DNA from: Pseudomonadota bacterium
GTDB lineage: Bacteria; Pseudomonadota; Gammaproteobacteria; Burkholderiales; JABEVD01
Assembly: GCA_021835845.1 (NCBI GenBank)
Contig: JAKBJU010000004.1
Location: 62,001-126,000, forward strand
Length of the DNA stretch: 64,000 nt
Direction: 5' to 3'
Shown piece by piece: positions 28,164 through 36,873 of the stretch; position 1 is the stretch's first letter, and each line of letters begins with the position of its first letter. A program made the position numbers and the translations under genes. The notes beneath the pieces were generated by a model. That model was not told the DNA's origin, did no database searches, and saw only the letters and a list, made by a program, of their open reading frames with translations.

Positions 28164-29450
28164 ATGGCGGACGACCTCATGGATCAGGCGATGAGACTGC
28201 ATCTCGCGGGGCGCCATGCCGAAAGCGAAGCGCTTTACCGGCAGATTCCAGCGCACCATCCCGATTCGGCCAAGGCGAAGCATTACCTGGGATTTCTGCT
28301 GCAGCAGATGGGTCGGCTGGAAGAAGCGCTCGAATTCATCGAAGCCTCCCTTCAACTCGACAATTCCCATTCGGAATGGCACTACAACCACGGGATCGTC
28401 CTCGACAGACTGGGACGCTGCGATGAAGCCATTGCGGCATTCGAACATTCGCTGAAGCTCGCCCCCGGCAACTATTTCTGCAAGACCAGCCTCGGCGCGC
28501 TGCTCGAAAAGAGCGGGGATATCGGCAGGGCGGAGCAGCTCTACAGGGAAGCGTCGCAAATCGACCCGCACTGCCCGGATGCCCATTACCTGCTCGCTTC
28601 CCTCCTCGTTGCGCAGGGAAGATTCCTTGAGGCGCGGCATTCAAACAGCCTGGGGCTCATCGCCGACCCCGCACGGGACAAGTCGAAAATCAAGCTGGGC
28701 ATCGCATACTGCGAAGTCGGGGAAAGGGACAGGGCGATTGCCCTCATGGAAAACTGGCTGCATGAAGAGCCGGGAAACCCCGTCGCAAGCCACATGCTGG
28801 CCGCATTCAGGGGGGATGCGCCAGAACGCTGCTCCGAGCGCTATGTGGAGGCCGCTTTCGACAGGTTCGCAGCGCAATTCGATTCCATATTGACCCGACT
28901 CGACTATGCCGGACCCCGCCTGCTCCGGGAAGAATTGCAGCGGCTGAACTTTGTTCCAAACAGCCTGAAAGCGCTGGATCTCGGCTGCGGAACCGGGCTC
29001 AACGGACGGATCCTGAAATCCGTTGCGCCCAGCCTGACCGGAGTGGACATCAGCCAGGCGATGCTGGATGCAGCGGGAAAGACGCAGTGCTACGATTTTC
29101 TGGTCAAGTCCGAGATCTGCGAATTCCTCTGCGACGGCCGCGACCGCTTCGATCTGATTTCATGCATGGACACGCTGATCTATTTCGGAAACCTCGAACC
29201 GGTTTTCTCGGGAATCTCTGCGCACCTCGCCCCGGGCGGGCAATTCGTTTTCACGACGGAGAAACTCGCCTCGGACTCCGGGGGCTACGAACTCGGCATC
29301 ACGGGAAGATACCGCCACAGCGAGGATTATGTCGCAAGGCTGCTCGATGACGCCGGATTCGATCTGTCATATGCAGGCAATGCCGCCATCCGCAAGGAGA
29401 GCGGGCAGCCCGTCGAAGGCCAGCTCTATAGCGCCAGGAAACGACGATGA
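28164..29450 (+). CDS. TPR-repeat protein with C-terminal SAM-dependent methyltransferase
   Basis: The first half (about residues 5-210) consists of TPR helices with the usual pattern, for example AMRLHLAGRHAESEALYRQI and LGRCDEAIAAFEHSLKLAPG. The second half (about 250-425) is a class I methyltransferase with motif I LDLGCGTGLNG, the acidic GVDIS segment and LAPGGQFVFT. The TPR part probably binds a protein partner or substrate. No ribosome-binding site is evident before the ATG (28164). The substrate is unknown. Confidence 0.85.
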   Translation: MADDLMDQAMRLHLAGRHAESEALYRQIPAHHPDSAKAKHYLGFLLQQMGRLEEALEFIEASLQLDNSHSEWHYNHGIVLDRLGRCDEAIAAFEHSLKLAPGNYFCKTSLGALLEKSGDIGRAEQLYREASQIDPHCPDAHYLLASLLVAQGRFLEARHSNSLGLIADPARDKSKIKLGIAYCEVGERDRAIALMENWLHEEPGNPVASHMLAAFRGDAPERCSERYVEAAFDRFAAQFDSILTRLDYAGPRLLREELQRLNFVPNSLKALDLGCGTGLNGRILKSVAPSLTGVDISQAMLDAAGKTQCYDFLVKSEICEFLCDGRDRFDLISCMDTLIYFGNLEPVFSGISAHLAPGGQFVFTTEKLASDSGGYELGITGRYRHSEDYVARLLDDAGFDLSYAGNAAIRKESGQPVEGQLYSARKRR

Positions 29451-29506
29451 GGCGCGATTGAGGTACAATCCGGAGATTCCTCGAACCACCCTCACGCCAA
29501 TCATCC

Positions 29507-30766
29507 ATGAAAAAACTCAACGGAATGCGCCTCGACCTGACTGTCGAAGCGCTGCGCAGGATCCTCCCCCTGAGGGAGCCAGCGGACGTCGCCCTGCGCT
29601 TCTTTTTCCGCGACCACCCGAAAATCGGGCGCTCCGAGCGCGCCTTCGTCGCCGAAACCGTGTTTTCCGTCCTGAGAAGGAAAAGCTTCATCGACCATGT
29701 CATACGACAAGCCGACGGCAACGCGGGCACCCCCAGAAAGATCGCCCTGGTTTATCTCTCCAGAATCGAGGGCATGAACCTCAGGGAACTCAAACCCTAT
29801 CTTTCCGAATCCGAGGAGAAATGGCTCAATTCGGCCAAGGCCGTCCCGGCGGACGACCTGCCCCTGGAAGTCAAGGCGGAGCTTCCGGAATGGGTCGTCT
29901 CGAAACTCAGGCCCTCCATGAACGACGAGGCCATCCTTTCCCTGGGGAGAAGCATGCAGCAGAAGGCGCCGCTCGATCTGAGAGTGAACACGATCAAGGC
30001 GAGCCGGAAAGAAGTGCTCGAAAAACTCGGCGGAGAGGCGACGCAATGGTCTCCTGCAGGCGTGCGCATCCAGGACAAGTTCGCGCTCAACGAGCACGAA
30101 CTCTTCCTGGAAGGCAAGGTGGAAGTCCAGGACGAGGGCAGCCAGCTGCTGGGCTATCTCCTCGCGCCCAAAAGGCGCGAAATGGTGGTCGATTTCTGCG
30201 CCGGAGCCGGGGGAAAAACCCTGATGCTCGGCGCGCTGATGCATTCCACGGGCAGGATCTACGCTTTCGACATATCCGAGAAAAGGCTGGAAAAGCTGGG
30301 GCCGAGGCTCAAACGCTCCGGACTCTCCAACGTCAATCCGCAACTGATCCAGAACGAGAACGACATCAAGGTGAAGCGCCTGTCCGGCAAAATCGACAGG
30401 GTGCTGGTGGATGCCCCGTGCAGCGGGCTCGGCACATTGCGCCGCAATCCGGACCTGAAATGGCGCCAGTCGGAAGGGAGCCTCGAAGAACTCAAGACGA
30501 AGCAGGCCGCCATACTCGCGGGAGCTTCCGTGCTGGTGAAGCCCGGAGGGCGCCTCGTTTACGCGACCTGCAGCATCCTGCCGGAAGAAAACCGGGAAAT
30601 CGTGTCGAAATTCCTGGAGTCCCATCCGGAATTCAGCCTGCTCGGCGCTTCGGACATACTGAAATCCCAGCACATCGATCTGGATACCGGAAAATATCTC
30701 GAGCTTCGGCCGGACATCCACGGCACGGACGGCTTCTTCGCCGCGGCCATGGAAAAGACCTCCTGA
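29507..30766 (+). CDS. RsmB/NOP-family RNA (cytosine-C5) methyltransferase
   Basis: This 419-residue protein is an RsmB-like enzyme that methylates C5 of cytosine in RNA. Motif I is VDFCAGAGGKTLMLGA; the two catalytic cysteines are in VDAPCSGLGTLRRNPD and YATCSILPEENREIV. An N-terminal RsmB-type helical region (about residues 1-145) precedes the catalytic domain. It may act on rRNA, but the target cannot be told from sequence. It follows the TPR methyltransferase by about 56 nt. Confidence 0.9.
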   Translation: MKKLNGMRLDLTVEALRRILPLREPADVALRFFFRDHPKIGRSERAFVAETVFSVLRRKSFIDHVIRQADGNAGTPRKIALVYLSRIEGMNLRELKPYLSESEEKWLNSAKAVPADDLPLEVKAELPEWVVSKLRPSMNDEAILSLGRSMQQKAPLDLRVNTIKASRKEVLEKLGGEATQWSPAGVRIQDKFALNEHELFLEGKVEVQDEGSQLLGYLLAPKRREMVVDFCAGAGGKTLMLGALMHSTGRIYAFDISEKRLEKLGPRLKRSGLSNVNPQLIQNENDIKVKRLSGKIDRVLVDAPCSGLGTLRRNPDLKWRQSEGSLEELKTKQAAILAGASVLVKPGGRLVYATCSILPEENREIVSKFLESHPEFSLLGASDILKSQHIDLDTGKYLELRPDIHGTDGFFAAAMEKTS

Positions 30767-30839
30767 TTGCAGGACGAGGCACGAACCAGCATAATCCTCT
30801 TTTCTGGAATGGTTTTTCTGCGGGCAGGTCGACCTATCC

Positions 30840-33800
30840 ATGTCTTACAAAAAAAGCTTCAACCTGCGGATATCCGCAACGCATTTCATCATCCTGGCGC
30901 TCCTTTTCGGGTTCGGGATGGCAGTCGTCTCGACCATAGCAAGCCTTCAGTCCATCTCCCACGACCTCTACACCCACCCTTTCAGGGTCAGCAACACCGC
31001 CATGGACGCGCAAACCAAGATCGTCGCGATGCGCGACGACATGGTGGAGATGGCCCTGGACCCGGCGAATCAGGCGGAGCTTTCTCTCGAAGTGTCCGCC
31101 CTGGATGCCGGGGTCAGGTCGGATTTGAAGCTGATCCATTCTTCCTTCCTCGGGGACATGAGCCGGGTGGACGAGATCGACCGCCAGATGGATCTCTGGC
31201 AGCAGATCAGATCGAAAGTCATCGACCTCATCCGGCAGGGCGACCAGGCTCGGGCGAAGCGCCTGATGGCAGGCCCCGGGGAGCAGCTTTTCAAGCGGAT
31301 TCTGGGCAATACCGGTTACGTCGTCGAATTCGCGAGGAAGAAAGCCGAATTTTTTGCCAAGGAGGCGGCCGCCGAATCTGCATCCAGGGTGCACGAAATC
31401 TGGTGGCTGCTGGGGGGGCTGGCGGCTCTATTCAGCCTGCTGGTTTTTCTGGTCACGCGCCGCATCCTTGCCGAATTCCGCAGGAACGAGGCCTTCACCG
31501 GAAAGCTGATGGAAAGCGAGCAGAAGTTCCAGCGCCTGTTCGAGGAGGCCAGCGATTGCATCATGCTGCTTTCGACAGAGGGGGTCATCGTCGACATCAA
31601 CCGCACCGGTCATGAAAGACTGGGCTACTCCAAGGAAGAAATGGTGGGAAGGCGCATCGCCGAATTCGATACTGCCGAACACGCACCCAGGGTCCGGGAA
31701 AGGGTCGAAAATGTCATGAAGGCAGGCTGCGCTTCGTTCGAGGCGGCGCATGTATGCAAGAACCGCCTGGTGATGCCCGTGGAAATCAACGCCAGCCTCA
31801 TCGAAATAAACGGGAACCAGGTCATTCTCAGCGTGGTGCGCGACATATCCGAACGCAAGCGCATGGAAAACGAACTGGCGGCCAAGGAATCGCGCTACCG
31901 TGGCGTCATCGAAACTTCTCCGGAAGGCTTCTGGGTGGTGGACATGCAGGGGCGTCTTCTCGAAGTCAACGACGCCTATGTGGCGCTTTCGGGCTACAGC
32001 CGGGAGGAACTGCTCGCCATGAGCATTCCCGACCTGGAAGCAAAGGAGGACCCCGCAGAGACCGCAGCGCACATCGAAAACGTGATGAAGAACGGATACG
32101 AGCGCTTCGAAAGCCTGCACAAGACCAGGGCGGGGAAAATCTGGCCCGTCGAGGTGGCGGTCAGCTTCTGGCCTATGGAAGGCGGGCGCTTCTTCGTCTT
32201 CTGCAGGGACATCACCGAGCGCAGGCACAGGGAAGAGGAGCAGCGGCTGGCCATGACGGTGTTCCGGAATATCGGCGAGGGGATGACCGTGACCGATTCC
32301 GAGAACCGCGTCGTCGCCGTCAATCCGGCCTTCACCCATCTGACCGGCTACAGCGCAGAAGAAATGATGGGCAGAAATCCCAGCCTGCTGAGCTCCGGCC
32401 ACCACGACGGCGAATTTTACCGGCAGATGTGGAAAACGCTGGATGAGACCGGGCAGTGGCAGGGCGAAGTATGGGACCGCCGCAAGGACGGCGAGCTGAT
32501 CGCCAAATGGCTGACCATCAGCACCATCTACGACGAAGCAGGATCGGTGCATCAGCGGGTGGCGCTTTTTTCCGACATCACCCAGAAGAAACAGTCGGAT
32601 GAAATGCTCTGGCGACAGGCCAACTTCGATCCCCTCACCCAGCTACCCAATCGCCGCATGTTCCGCGAGCAGCTGGAACAGCAGATCAGGAAGACGCATC
32701 GCAGCGGGGCTTCCCTGGCGCTTTTCTTCATCGACCTGGACCGTTTCAAGGAAATCAACGATACGCTCGGGCACCATGTCGGAGACGAACTGCTGGTGGA
32801 AGCGGCAAAGCGCATCATGTCCTGCGTGCGCGAATCGGACACCGTGGCCCGTCTCGGCGGCGACGAATTCACCGTGATCCTGGGGGAATTGTCCGACAGG
32901 GCCAGAATCGATCATGCGGCGCAGAACATCATCGCCAGGCTGGCGGAACCCTTCCAGCTCGGCAGCGAAATCGCCTATGTTTCCGCCAGCGTCGGCATCA
33001 CCCTCTATCCGGACGATGCGGACAGCGCGCACAACCTGATCAAGCATGCCGACCAGGCAATGTACGAGGCCAAGAGTCGGGGCCGCAGCCGCTTCAGCTA
33101 TTTCACTCCCCAGCTTCAGGAAGAAGCCATGAAGCGCCTCAAGCTGACCACCGACATGCGCAATGCGCTTGCCAAGGAACAGTTCAGAGTCCATTTCCAG
33201 CCCATAGTCGATCTTGCGACTGGCAACATTCACAAGGCGGAAGCCCTGCTGCGCTGGGAGCATCCCGAGCAGGGCATGGTCAGCCCGATGGATTTCGTTC
33301 CGCTCGCCGAAGAAACCGGAATGATCAACGAGATCGGCGACTGGGTTTTCCGCGAAGCGGCGAGCCTGACGAAACGGCTTCAGGCATCCTCTCCCGCCTT
33401 CCAGATCAGCGTCAATGCCTCTCCGGTGCAATTCCACAGCACCCTGGATCATTTCGGCGAATGGCCGAATTACCTGAAACAGCTCGGCCTGGGCGGCAGC
33501 AGCATCGCCGTGGAAATCACCGAAGGGCTGCTGCTGGAGACGAACAGCAGCGCAACGGACCGGCTTCATGCCATGCGGGAAGCCGGACTGCAGATATCGC
33601 TCGACGACTTTGGCACGGGTTACTCGTCGCTTTCCTATCTCAAGCAGTACCCCATCCAGTATCTCAAGATCGACCGCTCCTTCGTCCGTGACATGACGAC
33701 CGACCCCAACGACGAGGCCCTGTGCGAAGCCATCGTGGTCATGGCGCACAAGCTTGGCCTGAAAGTCATCGCGGAAGGCGTCGAAACGACGCAGCAGCGC

Positions 33801-33902
33801 GACCTGCTTGTTGCAATGGGCTGCGATTACGCTCAGGGCTATCTGTTCTCGAAAGCCCTGCCTGCCGAAGCGTTTGCAAAACTCATGACGGACGGAAACT
33901 GA
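30840..33902 (+). CDS. Membrane multi-PAS GGDEF-EAL protein
   Basis: This 1020-residue protein has an N-terminal membrane span (about residues 12-35), a four-helix periplasmic region (35-175), a second span near 180-205, three PAS domains (about 220-340, 345-460, 465-585), a GGDEF domain (590-755, RLGGDEFTVI with the I-site RESD) and an EAL domain (770-1015, KAEALLRWE, DDFGTGYSSL, AEGVETT). Both catalytic sets look intact. It probably links an extracytoplasmic or redox signal to c-di-GMP turnover. The GNAT gene begins 5 nt after its stop. Confidence 0.93.
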   Translation: MSYKKSFNLRISATHFIILALLFGFGMAVVSTIASLQSISHDLYTHPFRVSNTAMDAQTKIVAMRDDMVEMALDPANQAELSLEVSALDAGVRSDLKLIHSSFLGDMSRVDEIDRQMDLWQQIRSKVIDLIRQGDQARAKRLMAGPGEQLFKRILGNTGYVVEFARKKAEFFAKEAAAESASRVHEIWWLLGGLAALFSLLVFLVTRRILAEFRRNEAFTGKLMESEQKFQRLFEEASDCIMLLSTEGVIVDINRTGHERLGYSKEEMVGRRIAEFDTAEHAPRVRERVENVMKAGCASFEAAHVCKNRLVMPVEINASLIEINGNQVILSVVRDISERKRMENELAAKESRYRGVIETSPEGFWVVDMQGRLLEVNDAYVALSGYSREELLAMSIPDLEAKEDPAETAAHIENVMKNGYERFESLHKTRAGKIWPVEVAVSFWPMEGGRFFVFCRDITERRHREEEQRLAMTVFRNIGEGMTVTDSENRVVAVNPAFTHLTGYSAEEMMGRNPSLLSSGHHDGEFYRQMWKTLDETGQWQGEVWDRRKDGELIAKWLTISTIYDEAGSVHQRVALFSDITQKKQSDEMLWRQANFDPLTQLPNRRMFREQLEQQIRKTHRSGASLALFFIDLDRFKEINDTLGHHVGDELLVEAAKRIMSCVRESDTVARLGGDEFTVILGELSDRARIDHAAQNIIARLAEPFQLGSEIAYVSASVGITLYPDDADSAHNLIKHADQAMYEAKSRGRSRFSYFTPQLQEEAMKRLKLTTDMRNALAKEQFRVHFQPIVDLATGNIHKAEALLRWEHPEQGMVSPMDFVPLAEETGMINEIGDWVFREAASLTKRLQASSPAFQISVNASPVQFHSTLDHFGEWPNYLKQLGLGGSSIAVEITEGLLLETNSSATDRLHAMREAGLQISLDDFGTGYSSLSYLKQYPIQYLKIDRSFVRDMTTDPNDEALCEAIVVMAHKLGLKVIAEGVETTQQRDLLVAMGCDYAQGYLFSKALPAEAFAKLMTDGN

Positions 33903-33907
33903 AGATC

Positions 33908-34435
33908 ATGACTTACCCCCCATCGCTCTATACGGAGCGGCTCGAATTGCGTCCCCTGAAAAAAGAGGACGGCGAAGACTTTCTGGCAATTTTTTCCAAT
34001 CCCGAGGTGACGCGGTATTACGAAGTCGGCACCATGATCAATCTTCTTGAAGCGAGCATCCTGCTCGATCATTTCATTGCCATCGGGCGGCTCGGCATCA
34101 GCCTGAAAGGCAATTCCAGAATCATCGGCAGCTGCGGGCTCTTCGCCCTCAACGCGGAATACTTCTCCGCATCCCTGGGCTACGATCTGGCACGGGAATA
34201 CTGGGGAAAGGGAATCATGACCGAGGCGCTGAAGGCCCTGCTCGGCCATGGCTTTTCATCGCTGGGGCTCAACCGGATCAATGCCTTGACCTATCCCGAC
34301 AATGCCGCATCGATCAGGGTGCTGGCGGGCCTGGGCTTCAGAATGGAAGGGACCATGCGCGAATTCGGTTTCTGGAAGGGCAGCTTTCACGACATGGCCC
34401 TGCATGCCCTGCTGCGCAGCGAATGGCGCTTCTGA
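33908..34435 (+). CDS. GNAT family N-acetyltransferase (RimJ-like)
   Basis: This 175-residue protein has the RimJ/RimL GNAT fold: YTERLELRPLKKEDGEDFL at the start, GYDLAREYWGKGIMTEAL as the acetyl-CoA loop, and NAASIRVLAGLGFRMEGTMR near the end. The ATG at 33908 starts the homology; the longer frame upstream is inside the GGDEF-EAL gene. It ends 1 nt before the EAL-CZB gene, so the three genes are likely an operon. The acetylated target is unknown. Confidence 0.9.
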   Translation: MTYPPSLYTERLELRPLKKEDGEDFLAIFSNPEVTRYYEVGTMINLLEASILLDHFIAIGRLGISLKGNSRIIGSCGLFALNAEYFSASLGYDLAREYWGKGIMTEALKALLGHGFSSLGLNRINALTYPDNAASIRVLAGLGFRMEGTMREFGFWKGSFHDMALHALLRSEWRF

Positions 34436-34436
34436 C

Positions 34437-35615
34437 ATGATGCCTGACGTGAAGCTGCATGAACTTGAATCTGCCCTCGAGAACGGCGAATTCGTCTATT
34501 ACTACCAGCCCAAGATATCCCTCGTCACAGGCAGAATCAGCGGGGCGGAAGCCCTGATACGCTGGATCAGAACCGACGGCAAAATCGTTCTGCCGAACAG
34601 GTTCATTCCTCTGGCCGAATCGAGCGGATTCATCACCGAAATCAGCCAGGCGATGTTCCCGAAACTGGTCACCGACGCCCTGATCGTCAACGACGTCAAC
34701 GCGAAGCTCGTCACTGCATTCAATCTCTCGGCAAAGGATTTCGAAAACAGGCATCTCCTTCATGCCATCCAGGACGCTTCTGGCCGGATCGATCCGGCCC
34801 GGCTGGGGGCGGAACTGACCGAGGCGTCGGTGATCGGCCTGGGCAACAGCAGAGCCCTCGGCAACCTGAGGGAACTGGCCGAGAGCGGAATCCGCCTGGC
34901 GATGGACGATTTCGGCACGGGATATTCCTCGATCGACACGCTGAGCCGCCTGCCTTTCGACATCATCAAGCTCGACCAGGGACTGATCAGCCGCATGTCC
35001 GATTCCGAAAGAAGCGCAACCATCGTCCTGGCGAGCATCCGCATGGCCCACCAGCTCGGCATGGAAATCGTGGCCGAAGGCATAGAAACCGCCTCCGCCT
35101 ACGACTTCCTGCTTCACGCGGGATGCACCGAAGTTCAGGGCTTCTGGATAGCGAGGCCGATGCCTCTGGACGATTACCTGGCTTTCATCCGCAAGGATCA
35201 TATCTGGACTGGGCTGCCCACCGGACTCATCCACATGGCGATTCTCGACCATGTGCAATGGCGCCAGCAGCTCATCTCCAGGGTGACTTCGCTCGCCTTC
35301 AATGGCAAGGTCGACGAGGCAGCGATACGCGCTTCCAACGTGGAAGTGGATCACCATCAATGCAAGCTGGGGAGATGGTACTACGGCGTGGGCCAGGCAT
35401 TTCGCGGGCACCCCGTTTTCGACCGGCTGGAAGAGCCGCACCGGCTCCTGCACCAGGCAGGATTCGATCTGCTCGAATCGGCCAGCCAGGGCATGTCCAG
35501 AAGCGAGCTGACGCGGCAGATGCGCATGCTGACGCACCAGTCGTCGCGCATCATCGAATTGCTTCAGGAACTGGAAAGCGAGGCGATGATCGATCTTTCC
35601 TTGAGGAACGCCTGA
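34437..35615 (+). CDS. EAL phosphodiesterase with C-terminal CZB zinc-binding domain
   Basis: This 392-residue protein has an EAL domain (about residues 5-245: GAEALIRW, AELTEAS, MDDFGTGYSS, AEGIETA) and no GGDEF domain. The C-terminal part (about 265-375) matches the CZB (chemoreceptor zinc-binding) domain, with the signature HHQCKLGRWYYG and histidines in HVQWRQQ, HP and HRLLH that supply the zinc ligands. CZB domains are known in chemoreceptors and diguanylate cyclases such as DgcZ; zinc may control c-di-GMP breakdown here. Its stop lies 3 nt before a MITE end. Confidence 0.88.
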   Translation: MMPDVKLHELESALENGEFVYYYQPKISLVTGRISGAEALIRWIRTDGKIVLPNRFIPLAESSGFITEISQAMFPKLVTDALIVNDVNAKLVTAFNLSAKDFENRHLLHAIQDASGRIDPARLGAELTEASVIGLGNSRALGNLRELAESGIRLAMDDFGTGYSSIDTLSRLPFDIIKLDQGLISRMSDSERSATIVLASIRMAHQLGMEIVAEGIETASAYDFLLHAGCTEVQGFWIARPMPLDDYLAFIRKDHIWTGLPTGLIHMAILDHVQWRQQLISRVTSLAFNGKVDEAAIRASNVEVDHHQCKLGRWYYGVGQAFRGHPVFDRLEEPHRLLHQAGFDLLESASQGMSRSELTRQMRMLTHQSSRIIELLQELESEAMIDLSLRNA

Positions 35616-35618
35616 ATC

Positions 35619-35899
35619 TTAGGGAACCACTGATTTATTCCCACGCGGTCGCGACGCGACTTTGCGAGATGAGATTCGAGGCGCGCGGCGAAGTCGAATG
35701 GTTATTCCATTCGCGAGCCGCGTAACAAAGAAGATCGCCCGCAAAGCCCCGCCCCAATCGGGTTGCGTGAGAATCGAGCGCTCGCCTTGTCGCGCTCCTT
35801 GATGTCGTAGGCCCGGCTACGATCTGCGTCGCGCTTCGCGCGATCATCTCGATTTTCTCAGCAACGCGATCTGCGCGGGAATAAATCAGTGGTTCCTTA
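35619..35899. mobile_element. MITE-like element, copy 1
   Basis: The left end reads TTAGGGAACCACTGATTTAT and the right end is its near-complement (GGGAATAAATCAGTGG, then TTCCTTA), so it is a 281-nt non-autonomous element with terminal inverted repeats. It contains no gene. Its whole length matches copy 2 (36543-36856) in inverted orientation, with different outer terminal bases. The last bases provide the TAA stop of the adjacent phosphoribosyltransferase gene. Confidence 0.75.
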
Positions 35900-36529
35900 G
35901 GACAGCGGCTTCTCGCGCGCATCCCTCAGCGTCTTCACCACCTCCTGATCCTCGACCTGGGGAAAATCCCGGTAGAACTGGCCCACAGCCTGGAAATATT
36001 CCGGGACTTCCAGGCAGACGGTTTCGTCGGCAAGCGGCCTTATTTTCTCCAGCGCATCGGGAGGGGAAACCGGAACCGCGCAGACCAGCTTCGATGGATT
36101 TCTCGAACGCAATGCATGAAGCGCCGAGATCATGGTCGAGCCGGTGGCGAGCCCGTCGTCGATGACGATGGCGATCCGCCCTTCGGGGTCGATCGGAGGC
36201 ATGTATCCGGCGCGCCTTTTGGCGATGACTTCGAGCTGCGCGGCCTTTTCGCGCTCGATGTACTCCGGTCCGGCGCCCTCGGCTGCCGCATAATCCGCGA
36301 CATAACACCAGCCGGATTCGTCCACCGATCCCACCGCGAATTCCGGGCTGTAGGGCGAGCGCAGCTTTCTCACCAGAACGACGTCGAGATCCCCCTGCAG
36401 CTCCAGGGCGATGATTCTGCCCATAGGAACGGCGCCGCGCGGAATGGCGAGTATCAGCGGATGCCTGCCCCTGTAATGCATCAGCTTCTTCGCAAGCAGC
36501 CTTGCGGCTTCCTCCCTGTCAGCGAACAT
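35897..36529 (-). CDS. Phosphoribosyltransferase-family protein
   Basis: This 210-residue protein has the type I phosphoribosyltransferase fold with the PRPP loop VIDDGLATGSTM (about residues 123-134) and IPRGAVPMG near the start. Relatives are annotated as phosphoribosyltransferases of unknown substrate, often near stress genes. The ATG at 36529 begins MFADREEAARLLAKKL. The gene lies exactly between two inverted MITE-like copies, and its TAA stop is formed by the edge of copy 1, so the C-terminal residues may differ from the ancestral protein. Confidence 0.88.
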   Translation of the reverse strand: MFADREEAARLLAKKLMHYRGRHPLILAIPRGAVPMGRIIALELQGDLDVVLVRKLRSPYSPEFAVGSVDESGWCYVADYAAAEGAGPEYIEREKAAQLEVIAKRRAGYMPPIDPEGRIAIVIDDGLATGSTMISALHALRSRNPSKLVCAVPVSPPDALEKIRPLADETVCLEVPEYFQAVGQFYRDFPQVEDQEVVKTLRDAREKPLS

Positions 36530-36542
36530 GATCCCCCCTTCC

Positions 36543-36856
36543 TAAGGAAGCCCTGAACAAGTCGCTCATGAGCCGTGTTGCCGGAAAATCGAGATGATCG
36601 CGCGAAGCACGACGCAGGTTGTAGCCAGGCCTACAATGCCCAGGAGGGCGACAAAGCGAGCGCTCGATTTTGAGATGCCCCGAAACTGCGCTTCGCTTCG
36701 TTTTCACGCAACCCTTCAGGGACGGGGCTTTACGGGCGATCCTCCTTGTCGCTCGATTTGCGAAGGGAATGACCATTCGCTGCGTCTCGCTTCGCGAGTC
36801 TCATCCCGCAAAGCCGACCGTCACGGCCACGCGGGACTTTTTCAGGGCTTCCCTAA
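36543..36856. mobile_element. MITE-like element, copy 2 (inverted)
   Basis: TAAGGAAGCCCTGAACAAGT at the left is mirrored by TTTTTCAGGGCTTCCCTA at the right. The interior matches copy 1 read on the opposite strand over essentially its full length, for instance AAAATCGAGATGATCGCGCG near 36585. It is 314 nt and contains no gene; a 90-codon frame inside it is not conserved with anything I recognise. Confidence 0.75.
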
Positions 36857-36873
36857 TCCAGCATAGCAAACAA

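Noticed and set aside
35619-36856. CRISPR array
   Set aside because: There are only two related elements, inverted and near 300 nt long, with no spacer pattern.
36594-36866. 90-codon frame inside MITE copy 2
   Set aside because: The element has no coding sequence conserved with copy 1 and the frame crosses the right end.
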